A stretch of DNA of 21,929 bases, taken from the NCBI GenBank assembly GCA_900557355.1, contig USSR01000026.1:1-21929 (forward strand), written 5' to 3'. Positions 7,950 to 14,842 of this stretch are shown here, one piece after another. Made by a program: the position numbers and the translations under genes. This stretch comes from an uncultured Bacteroides sp. (GTDB lineage: Bacteria; Bacteroidota; Bacteroidia; Bacteroidales; Bacteroidaceae). The notes under the pieces were generated by a model. The model was not told the DNA's origin, searched no databases, and worked only from the letters and a program-made list of their open reading frames with translations. Position 1 is the first letter of the stretch, and the number at the start of each line of letters is the position of its first letter.

Positions 7950-8294
7950 ATGAATTGGAATTATCTGATAATCGGATCAATCATTGCAGCAGGAGGTGCG
8001 GCTATTGCTATTTATCGGAAAAGCAAAATTGGCAAAATGACTTTTACAGACTATTGTTCTAGTTGTGAAAATGCCGCCACATCTGAAATCGTCAATTCTG
8101 ACGATGTAGTTAAAACAATTTTGGTTTTGGCCAAAGTGGATGAAAACAGAATTGCGCCATTTCTTTACCGTAGTTATAAAGATGGTAAAATAAGAAAGAA
8201 ACGTATAGGCTATAAGACCTACCTATTCAGTTTATGTCCAGAAGATGTTCAAGAGTCTATCAATAAAGGTGAATACATTATAAAACGTTATTAA
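7950..8294 (+). CDS. Small membrane-anchored protein with C-terminal tail module
   Basis: 114 aa from ATG 7950; a TTG at 7944 would overlap the upstream stop. One N-terminal membrane helix (about 4-22, YLIIGSIIAAGGAAIAIY) is followed by a basic segment and a soluble domain with cysteines in DYCSSCENA. The C-terminus reads CPEDVQESINKGEYIIKRY, one of the repeated tail modules of this operon, preceded by DGKIRKKRIGYK. The positive-inside pattern suggests a cytoplasmic soluble part. The function is unknown. Its position just before the ATPase gene (1-nt gap) suggests a membrane partner. Confidence 0.75.
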   Translation: MNWNYLIIGSIIAAGGAAIAIYRKSKIGKMTFTDYCSSCENAATSEIVNSDDVVKTILVLAKVDENRIAPFLYRSYKDGKIRKKRIGYKTYLFSLCPEDVQESINKGEYIIKRY

Positions 8295-8295
8295 C

Positions 8296-9225
8296 ATGGG
8301 ATATACATTCATTGAAAAAGACAAGCCAGAGGATTCTACTAAAAAAGGTGGATCAAAGACTTCATTTGTAGCAATTGAACCAGAATGGACTTTGGATCAA
8401 ATAGTTTTCCAAGATTCTTTAAAAGAACAACTTGCCGATATTGTATCGTTTTGTAAAAACAAAGACCAAATCATAAACGATTGGGAATTGTATAGATTTA
8501 TGAAAGGGAAAGGTTGTATAGGAATTAACCTATGGGGAATTCCAGGAACTGGTAAAAGTATTGCGGCAGAAGCGATAGCAGCATCATTAGGGATGAAGCT
8601 AATTCAAGCATCATATTCTTCATTAATGGATAGTTTACAAGGTAATACAGAAAAGAATATATCTGCACTTTTTGAAACAGCTGTTAATGAAAACTGTGTA
8701 ATACTATTTGACGAAGCAGATGGACTTCTTAGTGCTCGCAAAACAGGAGGAGCTAATTCTGAGACATCCAATATGATAAAATCTCATCTACTCAACATAT
8801 TAGATCGAAGTACAGCAATAGTTGTGTTTACTACTAATTTTTTCAAAAGTTATGATCGGGCTTTCGTAAGAAGAATACTTTGGAATATTGAAGTTCCTGC
8901 ACCAGGCCTTCATGAAATGACGAAAATATGGCAATTACATCTAGGGAAAAATGTTCCTAAAGAGATATCATACAGGGAACTTTCAGAATTAGCAATTGAC
9001 CTTTCAAAAGAAAAATCTTTAAATATAACTGGTGGTGATATAAGAAAATTGACCCTTATGTTCTGTACTCAATTAACATCTGGAAGATACCCTGCTATCA
9101 CGAAGGAAGTAGCGAATATGGTACTAACTAAGTATTTGAATGACTTACAAGAGGCTAATCCTGTAAAAAACAAGAGGAAGAAGTCAATCCTAAAGATATT
9201 TCGGAAAAGGTTAAAAACGAATTAA
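8296..9225 (+). CDS. Classical AAA+ ATPase
   Basis: 309-aa ATPase with one AAA module of the FtsH/Cdc48/spastin-like (classical) group. Visible elements are a short N-terminal extension (1-35), Walker A GIPGTGKS (81-88), Walker B VILFDEAD (135-142), sensor-1 Asn in VVFTTNFFKSYDRAFVRR (Asn181), an arginine-finger candidate among Arg188/192/193, and sensor-2 TGGDIRKL (245-252). The C-terminus is basic (KNKRKKSILKIFRKRLK). There is no protease domain or membrane segment in the chain, so any substrate handling must be with partners. It likely remodels or unfolds proteins of this operon; that role is inferred from position. Confidence 0.9.
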   Translation: MGYTFIEKDKPEDSTKKGGSKTSFVAIEPEWTLDQIVFQDSLKEQLADIVSFCKNKDQIINDWELYRFMKGKGCIGINLWGIPGTGKSIAAEAIAASLGMKLIQASYSSLMDSLQGNTEKNISALFETAVNENCVILFDEADGLLSARKTGGANSETSNMIKSHLLNILDRSTAIVVFTTNFFKSYDRAFVRRILWNIEVPAPGLHEMTKIWQLHLGKNVPKEISYRELSELAIDLSKEKSLNITGGDIRKLTLMFCTQLTSGRYPAITKEVANMVLTKYLNDLQEANPVKNKRKKSILKIFRKRLKTN

Positions 9226-9241
9226 ATAAAAATTAAAGATT

Positions 9242-9565
9242 ATGGGCGTTTTTATTATTGTTGCAGCCATACTTGCGCTTGCTGCATATATCTTTCAACA
9301 AATTTGGAAGTTTGCATTAAAATTTTTCTATTATGCCTTATTAGGAGCAATTGAAATCGTAAAAAAGATTATAGTTGCTACCAGGAGACTTGGAAAGGTA
9401 ATGTTTATACTTTACAAACGTCACCAAAATGGTAAAGTTTACAAGGTTAAATACGAAGAAGAAGAGGTTAACGAGGATGATATTCCAGAAGGACTTAAGA
9501 ATGAATTGGAATATCACGAAGAAGTTATTGTAAAAAAAGGAGATATTGACCCATCAGAATTTTAG
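9242..9565 (+). CDS. Small membrane/amphipathic protein with tail module (paralogue 1)
   Basis: 107 aa. N-terminal membrane helix (about 2-19), an aromatic/amphipathic helical stretch (20-60) with basic residues, then an acidic C-terminus containing NGKVYKVKYEEEE and the tail module DIPEGLKNELEYHEEVIVK. It is similar in layout to the next gene (111 aa), which suggests duplication. Family not recognised. It sits 16 nt after the ATPase gene and belongs to the same operon. Confidence 0.72.
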   Translation: MGVFIIVAAILALAAYIFQQIWKFALKFFYYALLGAIEIVKKIIVATRRLGKVMFILYKRHQNGKVYKVKYEEEEVNEDDIPEGLKNELEYHEEVIVKKGDIDPSEF

Positions 9566-9571
9566 AAGAGT

Positions 9572-9907
9572 ATGTTAGATTTACTATATTATTTAGGAGC
9601 AGCTGCAATAGGTGGCGTTGCAGGATATTTCATCGGTAAAGCACTGTCTAAATATTGGGAAAGTGCTAAAAGCTGGTTTGAACAAGTCTGGAAAGGAATC
9701 AAACGTGCAACAAGAGCTGTAGGTATCTTAATTAGGCAAGGCAATCGACTATTTAAAAGATTTGTTACTCTACTGAAAAATGATGAAGTTGAAGAGTATT
9801 ATGACGAGTCTGATGAAGGCGTTGAAATTGAATGGGATAGTCTTACCGACGAGGCAAAAAAAGCATTGGAAGAAGATGAATACATTCTTGTTGCATGTTA
9901 TCAGTAA
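9572..9907 (+). CDS. Small membrane/amphipathic protein with tail module (paralogue 2)
   Basis: 111 aa. Glycine/alanine-rich N-terminal hydrophobic helix (about 5-24, with GGVAGYFIGKAL), then a basic amphipathic helical stretch (28-68, with WKGIKRATRAVGILIRQG) and an acidic C-terminus ending in the tail module SLTDEAKKALEEDEYILV. The organisation mirrors the preceding 107-aa gene, with a 6-nt gap. The amphipathic basic helix next to a membrane segment could be membrane-active, but nothing shows this directly. Confidence 0.72.
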   Translation: MLDLLYYLGAAAIGGVAGYFIGKALSKYWESAKSWFEQVWKGIKRATRAVGILIRQGNRLFKRFVTLLKNDEVEEYYDESDEGVEIEWDSLTDEAKKALEEDEYILVACYQ

Positions 9908-9937
9908 ACGAATTAATTACATTAATATCAAATAATT

Positions 9938-10573
9938 ATGAGCGAATTATTTTCATTTATAAAAGAAATATTTGAAGTAGTGGCTGATTGTTATAAATAT
10001 GCAGAGCTAGACTTCTACAAGTTAAAATCTGAAGTGGTATCCCAACTTGATAAGGCCAAGAATAGAGGTTATGGGATGCCTGATTATGGTTCTCTTTCTA
10101 TTAAGGTTAAGAGTAGAATAGAAACGAGTGTTTTGATTGAAACCTATTATAATAAGGGCAATGGGAAATATCAAAAATTTAAAAAGACTCTTGATCTCGG
10201 AGAATTGACGAATATTCCAAGCGTTGTTAAGAGTAGATTAGATAGAACAGGTGAGGTTGATATTAAACTATCCGACTTTAACAATCTTTATTCTTTGAAT
10301 GAAAGAGATATAATTAATACAGTTGACTTCAAGAATCTCTACAATTTTACACTTAAGAATGCTAAAGGGATTCCTGTAAAAAAGGAACTTCACATTACTG
10401 ATGAGCTCTTCTATTATAAAGTCGTTCTTGTTTATGTCTATGAAAATGAACCCAAAGAAATTCGTATCAAATATTTCGGGAACATTAAAGACATCCCCGT
10501 AGAGGTTATTGAGAAGATAGCTTCAAATGAAGACAAATCATGTTTTCTTGATGTTACAAATACCAATATTTAA
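9938..10573 (+). CDS. 211-aa protein carrying two tail-module-like units
   Basis: Family not recognised. It has no signal peptide and no clear membrane helix. Two parts of the chain look alike: a strand-rich segment followed by NIPSVVKSRLDRTGEVDIKL (about 93-112), and a second followed by DIPVEVIEKIASNEDKSCFL (about 183-202). Each is preceded by alternating basic/hydrophobic strands (KYQKFKKTLDLGEL and PKEIRIKYFGNIK). This suggests an internal duplication of the module that occurs singly at the C-terminus of the neighbouring small proteins. It is preceded by a 30-nt AT-rich gap and followed by the remains of a secreted-protein gene. Confidence 0.75.
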   Translation: MSELFSFIKEIFEVVADCYKYAELDFYKLKSEVVSQLDKAKNRGYGMPDYGSLSIKVKSRIETSVLIETYYNKGNGKYQKFKKTLDLGELTNIPSVVKSRLDRTGEVDIKLSDFNNLYSLNERDIINTVDFKNLYNFTLKNAKGIPVKKELHITDELFYYKVVLVYVYENEPKEIRIKYFGNIKDIPVEVIEKIASNEDKSCFLDVTNTNI

Positions 10574-10584
10574 ATTTGACTAAT

Positions 10585-11030
10585 ATGAAACGATTTAAAA
10601 ATTTACTATCTACAATGTTCGTCGCATTAGTGTGATTTTCAAGTCAACCTATAATGGCTCAAAGTTGGGTGAAAGTTGGTAAAGTTGTTAGCAAACAAGC
10701 AGCAAAAGCAATAAAGCATAACGGCTCAAAACAACAAAATTAACTCGCCCTATTCAAAATCAGCTACTACAACTAGAGGTGTTAGTAAATCAGCAGTAGC
10801 TGGATCTCAAGATATCAAAATACAATACAGTTCTTGTCTGGGTATGATTATAAAATTATAAGACGATACTAATTGAAACACCGTTTTTATTCTTAATCAT
10901 ATGCCACTTATACTAAAGAAATGCAAAGAGTATTAAGATAGAATACTTTGAGCTTGAATATCCTAAGTCTATTAAAAAAGAAGTTGGGGAAAAGTTGTCT
11001 TCACATGCTAAAAAAATCATAAAAGAATAA
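10585..11030 (+). pseudogene. Decayed gene for a small exported protein with tail module
   Basis: The frame from ATG 10585 reads MKRFKNLLSTMFVALV, hits TGA at 10633-10635, then continues FSSQPIMAQSWVKVGKVVSK. Together this is a normal signal peptide with cleavage near MAQ, broken by one stop. About 100 nt further the frame ends, and a neighbouring frame continues (NSPYSKSATTTRGVSKSAVA). Near the end a third piece reads YPKSIKKEVGEKLSSHAKKI and stops at TAA 11028-11030, resembling the operon's tail module. At least one stop and two frameshifts make it a pseudogene. The intact product would have been an exported member of the set. Confidence 0.6.
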
Positions 11031-11037
11031 CGCATTC

Positions 11038-11059
11038 TATTACCTATCTATGGGTAATA
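11038..11059 (+). promoter_or_regulatory. Short hairpin in the leader of the cysteine peptidase gene
   Basis: TATTACC (11038-11044) and GGTAATA (11053-11059) can form a 7-bp stem with an 8-nt loop, 15 nt before the ATG at 11075. It is not followed directly by a T-run, so I do not call it a terminator. It may affect translation or RNA stability. Confidence 0.3.
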
Positions 11060-11074
11060 AAGAAGATTTTTAAT

Positions 11075-12001
11075 ATGCTAACATTCGGACCAAAAGTAAC
11101 TCAGACAGATTTCGACTATAATATCTTCCAAGGTCAGGAGCCAATTTGTGCTATTCGTAGCCAAGAGATGATATTACGAGATTTCGGAATTCAGATTCCC
11201 AAGGAGGAATTAACTGCATATGCAACAGAGCAAGGCTGGTATCATGGTAATGGTACCAAACCAAGCGATGTTGGAAACCTATTAGAGACATGTAATATCG
11301 GAACACATTCTCAGCATTGTGATTCAGTATATGACCTTATCAATGAACTAAAGGATGGTCATAGAGTTATTGTCGGCGTTGATGCACATGAACTTTGGGC
11401 CGAACCAGGCTCAGCAGAATATGAGTATTATCGTAATCTGACTAATGCCGACCATGCCTTAATCGTTACAAGTGTCAATATTGACCCTCTAAACCCTGAG
11501 AATTCTACAGTTGTATTAACAGACCCAGGTAATGGTTCTATTATGGAATATGACTTTGAAAAGTTTGCTCACTCATGGAAGGATTCTAAATATTTCATGA
11601 TGGCAACAGATGAAGCTGCACCTTACCAGTATGATGCAGAAAATCATTGTATGCAAATATCAAATTTTGCAACTGATTTCTCGGTTCAAGAATTCCCATT
11701 TCACAATGAGTTTACCGATATCTGGCAAGTAGATGATTTAGGGTATGTCCCCTACTATTCAGATGGGCATCTGCTAAGCATAACAGATGATTTATCATAC
11801 GATGATTTCAATTATGCATTCAATAGTGATAGTTTTGAGACATTAGATGATTCTTTTAATATAGACGATATAGATGACAGCTGGTCTCATGTAGAATTCA
11901 CTGATAATGACATCATTACAGATATACAACCAATGGGTGATCTTTTTGATTATAGCTCAGAAAGCATGATTGACGATATGCCCTTAAGTTGTGATAGTTA
12001 A
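11075..12001 (+). CDS. C39/papain-like cysteine peptidase with acidic C-terminal tail
   Basis: 308 aa. Residues about 10-180 resemble C39-type papain-fold peptidases: Gln19 six residues before the nucleophile Cys25 (QGQEPICAIRSQEMIL), the segment GNGTKPSDVGNLLE (58-71), His127 in ADHALIVTSV, and Asp150 in LTDPGNGSIMEY as the third residue. The rest (about 180-308) is strongly acidic and aromatic (DDLSYDDFNYAFNSDS and similar), with no known domain. There is no signal peptide and no ABC-transporter fusion, unlike bacteriocin-exporting C39 proteins, so it probably acts in the cytoplasm. The neighbouring acidic protein and SPASM enzyme suggest it may process a peptide, or cleave the acidic anti-sigma-like protein; both are inference. 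Confidence 0.75.
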   Translation: MLTFGPKVTQTDFDYNIFQGQEPICAIRSQEMILRDFGIQIPKEELTAYATEQGWYHGNGTKPSDVGNLLETCNIGTHSQHCDSVYDLINELKDGHRVIVGVDAHELWAEPGSAEYEYYRNLTNADHALIVTSVNIDPLNPENSTVVLTDPGNGSIMEYDFEKFAHSWKDSKYFMMATDEAAPYQYDAENHCMQISNFATDFSVQEFPFHNEFTDIWQVDDLGYVPYYSDGHLLSITDDLSYDDFNYAFNSDSFETLDDSFNIDDIDDSWSHVEFTDNDIITDIQPMGDLFDYSSESMIDDMPLSCDS

Positions 12002-12031
12002 AACAATTGTTTAATAAAAGAACTATTTAAT

Positions 12032-12550
12032 ATGAACATGGATGAAATGATACCATTAGAGGACGGCATGGAAAATCCAATCTATGAAGATACAACTGAT
12101 GTTTTGGGTTCTAGTAGCCACAGTCCTTTCAGTTCCGGATTTGATGATGAACATCCAATTCCATCATACGAAGAGCTACGAAATGCCGGATTTAGTGATT
12201 ACTTAGCTCATAATATATCAGAAGGGGGATGTCATTCTTACTCTGAACGCGAACTTTTTCATGTATTATATGAGTCAGACGACCCTGTATCAGCTTACAA
12301 TGACATGATGAACGGAAAAGCCCAAGCTGTCATAATTAAAGCTGACATGATTGCTGATAATATTGAGAACAGTGGATTATTAGGAACATCTATTGAGGAA
12401 GAGATGAGCAACGTTGACGATCCTTATAATAACCCTAGTTCACAAACGACAGAAGAAGCCCCCCAATTAGGCCTATCTGATTGTTGGCCCGCTTGCAAGG
12501 CCATAACCGGAGATGTTTCCAATAATGCAAATTTTGGATTCCATGCTTAA
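12032..12550 (+). CDS. Acidic Cys-containing protein, candidate radical SAM substrate
   Basis: 172 aa, no recognised family. The N-terminal half is acidic and rich in Ser/Asp/Pro. A Gly-Gly followed by Cys occurs at 65-67 in AHNISEGGCHSY. The middle (68-120) is probably helical. The C-terminus holds a compact segment GLSDCWPACKAITGDV (147-162) with Cys151 and Cys155. It lies directly between the C39-like peptidase and the radical SAM maturase, where a precursor peptide is often found. GG before Cys67 would fit cleavage by a C39-type peptidase. I consider it a candidate substrate. It could equally be a structural acidic partner like the other acidic proteins here. Confidence 0.65.
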   Translation: MNMDEMIPLEDGMENPIYEDTTDVLGSSSHSPFSSGFDDEHPIPSYEELRNAGFSDYLAHNISEGGCHSYSERELFHVLYESDDPVSAYNDMMNGKAQAVIIKADMIADNIENSGLLGTSIEEEMSNVDDPYNNPSSQTTEEAPQLGLSDCWPACKAITGDVSNNANFGFHA

Positions 12551-12579
12551 TGAGTAGACAATGGTTAAAGTAGAATCGT

Positions 12580-13869
12580 ATGCATACATTCTCCACTACA
12601 TCGGGTAAACTTCTATGGTACGAGGTTAAAGACAATAGGATATATCTTTGGTCTTTAGATAAAGAACAACAGGTATTTCCTATTGTTCATTTTACTGCTC
12701 CTATGACCCTTGATTCTTCTAAGATAGCAAAATTCACCATCGAGATGACTCAGCAATGTAATCTAAGGTGTTCATATTGTTGTTTTTCGGGAGATTACCG
12801 AAATCTGAGAGCTCATAATGAAAAAGAAATATCTTACGAGACATTAAGAAGTGTAGTAGAATTTATAAAAAAACATGCAGACAAGGAAGCATCAGAAATT
12901 ACTGTTTGCTTCTATGGTGGCGAAGCTTTATTGGCAAGAAAGAAAATAAATTGGATTATTTCAGAGCTTAAAAAAGAGTTTGCTGAAAAAATAAGATTCT
13001 CGCTTTCTACAAATGGTTTAGCCCTAACTGAAACTGTCGTTGATTGGATATGTACATTCAATAAATTTCTTGTCAATGTTACGCTAGATGGGAATAAGTT
13101 TATGCACGATAAGCATAGGAGAACAATATCAGGAAATGGATCTTATGATGTTATCATAAAGAATTTAGAACTTTTCAAGACAAAATATCCAGAAATTTAC
13201 CAGAATCAAGTGCGGTTTCTGTCCACGATATATTCGTGGAATGATGTCATACATCTTGATGAAGTGTGGGATAATGAACCTGTATTAAAAGGCCATTACC
13301 CAATACACATATCTCATATTATCCCTAATTTTTCTGACCAATCGCGTACATACGATACATGGGAAATAAAAGATAAATTCTATCAAAAGGCTTTCTATGC
13401 ATACCAAACAGGCAAAAAGGGAATCCTTGCCGGATGCTTTCAGGAATTGATAGATATAGTTGATAATCGGAACTATCTGAAGCTACCTAATGAATTGAAA
13501 ATAGAGACTTGCTTTCAAAAGCTTTTCTCTTGTTTTATAAACGTTGACGGAGATTTATATGCCTGTGAAAAGTTCAGTGGTAACTTAAAGATGGGTAACA
13601 TAAAAGATGGCATCAATTCAGAGCTCTCATACACTCTACTGAATCAATTTACGGATAGAAAGAATAGGCTTTGTTCTTCTTGTTGGGCTCAACGTTTCTG
13701 CCGGATGTGTATAACTAATCTGAATTACACTGATGAAGAAATTAAAGCTATGTGTAAGATGGAAAGAGACACCATTGACTTGGCCTTAAAATACTCTTGT
13801 GAGCTAAAAGATTGGGAACAAGGTAATATAACATTAAAAATAAATATTTATGGCACTATTGGAAATTAG
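12580..13869 (+). CDS. Radical SAM/SPASM peptide-modifying enzyme
   Basis: 429 aa. The radical SAM [4Fe-4S] motif CxxxCxxC is at Cys60, Cys64 and Cys67 (CNLRCSYC). The SAM-binding GGE motif is at 113-115 (FYGGEALL). The C-terminal SPASM/twitch part supplies auxiliary cluster cysteines: Cys318 and Cys329 (CFINVDGDLYAC), Cys365, Cys368, Cys374, Cys377 (CSSCWAQRFCRMC) and Cys392. This is the layout of RiPP maturases that form C-S or C-C crosslinks. The 50 residues before the core could be a peptide-binding domain. The 172-aa protein just upstream and the 36-aa peptide overlapping the 3' end are the nearest possible substrates. The reaction is not determinable from sequence. Confidence 0.9.
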   Translation: MHTFSTTSGKLLWYEVKDNRIYLWSLDKEQQVFPIVHFTAPMTLDSSKIAKFTIEMTQQCNLRCSYCCFSGDYRNLRAHNEKEISYETLRSVVEFIKKHADKEASEITVCFYGGEALLARKKINWIISELKKEFAEKIRFSLSTNGLALTETVVDWICTFNKFLVNVTLDGNKFMHDKHRRTISGNGSYDVIIKNLELFKTKYPEIYQNQVRFLSTIYSWNDVIHLDEVWDNEPVLKGHYPIHISHIIPNFSDQSRTYDTWEIKDKFYQKAFYAYQTGKKGILAGCFQELIDIVDNRNYLKLPNELKIETCFQKLFSCFINVDGDLYACEKFSGNLKMGNIKDGINSELSYTLLNQFTDRKNRLCSSCWAQRFCRMCITNLNYTDEEIKAMCKMERDTIDLALKYSCELKDWEQGNITLKINIYGTIGN

Positions 13870-13960
13870 CGAAACCGAGCCTCTTTATATAATAATAGCA
13901 GCAGTAGTAATATTGCTATTTTGGGGGCTTTTTAAAATGATTGGCAAAAAGAATAAGTAG
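13850..13960 (+). CDS. 36-aa single-pass membrane peptide
   Basis: A short ORF starting inside the last codons of the radical SAM gene (20-nt overlap, different frame) encodes a peptide with an acidic N-terminus (MALLEISETEP), one strong membrane helix (LYIIIAAVVILLFWGLF) and a basic end (KMIGKKNK). The ordered acidic-hydrophobic-basic layout argues for a real gene, although there is no clear ribosome binding site beyond an AT-rich stretch. The following metallopeptidase fragment is in the same phase, separated by two TAG codons. It could be the N-terminal anchor of a once longer protein, or a separate small membrane peptide. Confidence 0.5.
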   Translation: MALLEISETEPLYIIIAAVVILLFWGLFKMIGKKNK

Positions 13961-13972
13961 CACTTCCCTTAG

Positions 13973-14323
13973 AACAATGATAGCCATCGTCCTGCAACAA
14001 ATATCCGTTCCGAACAAATGGAGGCAAGCTTGTCTGGCTATCAACTCAACGGTTACATTGCTATAAACGAATCAATGTTTGAACTGCCTGGTACGAATCC
14101 TGCGATATTGGATAAAATACTTGAAACTTTAATTCACGAAGGCCTTCACGCATATCAACACTATAATGTTGAGGAACACGTGGTTCACCAATCAGAAACA
14201 CAAGTGCATGAACTATCTTGCTGCACTATTGACAATGGATTGGTTGATAAAAGAACCGGAAATAGCAAAGCCAATAATGGAAGGGTTCTTAATAATATAA
14301 GAAAAATAATCAAGAAAAATTAG
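13973..14323 (+). pseudogene. Fragment of an HExxH zinc metallopeptidase-like protein
   Basis: The open frame begins right after TAG 13970-13972 with NNDSHRPATNIRSEQ and has its first ATG at 14018. It contains HEGLHAYQHYN (His/Glu/His zinc-protease motif, about residues 38-48 from that ATG) in a context typical of small metallopeptidase or toxin domains (YIAINESMFE upstream). A further acidic residue in QSETQVHEL may serve as the third ligand. The portion before residue 1 that would complete such a domain is missing, so I read this as a 5'-truncated gene. Translation from 14018 would give 101 aa, and a short functional protein cannot be ruled out. Confidence 0.55.
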
Positions 14324-14365
14324 AATAAACCGACTTTTTTAGTTCATCATTACCAAATGGTTTAG

Positions 14366-14390
14366 TAACTATATAAGCCTATAATAGTTA
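14366..14390. repeat. Small inverted repeat at the right edge of the AT-rich region
   Basis: TAACTAT (14366-14372) and ATAGTTA (14384-14390) form a 7-bp inverted repeat in the 136-nt gap between the metallopeptidase fragment and the DUF1232 gene. A TAAATTTC just after it is one base from the -7 consensus but lacks a good -33 element. It could be an operator or a chance AT-rich match. Confidence 0.3.
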
Positions 14391-14459
14391 AATTTCGTTT
14401 TATCTGCAAGAAAAATAAAGATTCAGCCTCTATATAAGAAACAGTTAAAATGAAATTAT

Positions 14460-14816
14460 ATGAAAAAGCAAAGCCTCATCAACTACCCCCTATTATGGGA
14501 AAAACTTGGCGACTATGCCAGAAGAGCAGGAAGAGTAAGCGCACGCCCTTTACTCCTATTGTATTATGTAATGAAAAGCCCAGATACTCCCAAATCAGAC
14601 AAGCTACTCATTGCATCTGCAATCTCCTATTTAGTGTTCCCCATTGATTTAATTTCGGCTAAACGCCTACCCATCATCGGCTGGATAGACGAAGTAGTAT
14701 CACTAACCATTGCCTATCAAAAGGTGTGCAAATACATTACCCCTGAAATTGAATCGGAAGTAAATAACATTCTGGAACGATGGTTCCCCGAATGTAAATA
14801 TGAACTAATATCGTAG
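14460..14816 (+). CDS. DUF1232 (YkvA-like) membrane protein
   Basis: 118 aa. The core SYLVFPIDLISAKRLPIIGW, followed by IDEVVSLTIAY (about 61-90), is the DUF1232 signature ('Yl..P.DliPd.ipviG..DD'). It is preceded by a moderately hydrophobic helix (RPLLLLYYVMK). Family members are small membrane-associated proteins of unknown role. I chose ATG 14460, because the ATG at 14450 opens a different frame without similarity. It starts a plus-strand cluster of better-composed genes (less AT-rich than the operon before it), 27 nt ahead of the YbjN-like gene. Confidence 0.8.
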   Translation: MKKQSLINYPLLWEKLGDYARRAGRVSARPLLLLYYVMKSPDTPKSDKLLIASAISYLVFPIDLISAKRLPIIGWIDEVVSLTIAYQKVCKYITPEIESEVNNILERWFPECKYELIS

Positions 14817-14842
14817 GACTCTATAATAGAAAGGAAACAATC

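Noticed and set aside
4824..11030. Stop-codon reassignment or programmed recoding as the reason for the internal TAG and TGA
   Set aside because: Both TAG and TGA are used as normal stops in adjacent genes, no suppressor tRNA or selenocysteine element is visible, and the broken genes also carry frameshifts, so mutation or sequence error is simpler.
14339..14400. Attachment site or direct repeat bounding the AT-rich block
   Set aside because: I found no matching direct repeat at the left junction near 4190, and there is no integrase or tRNA gene in the window.
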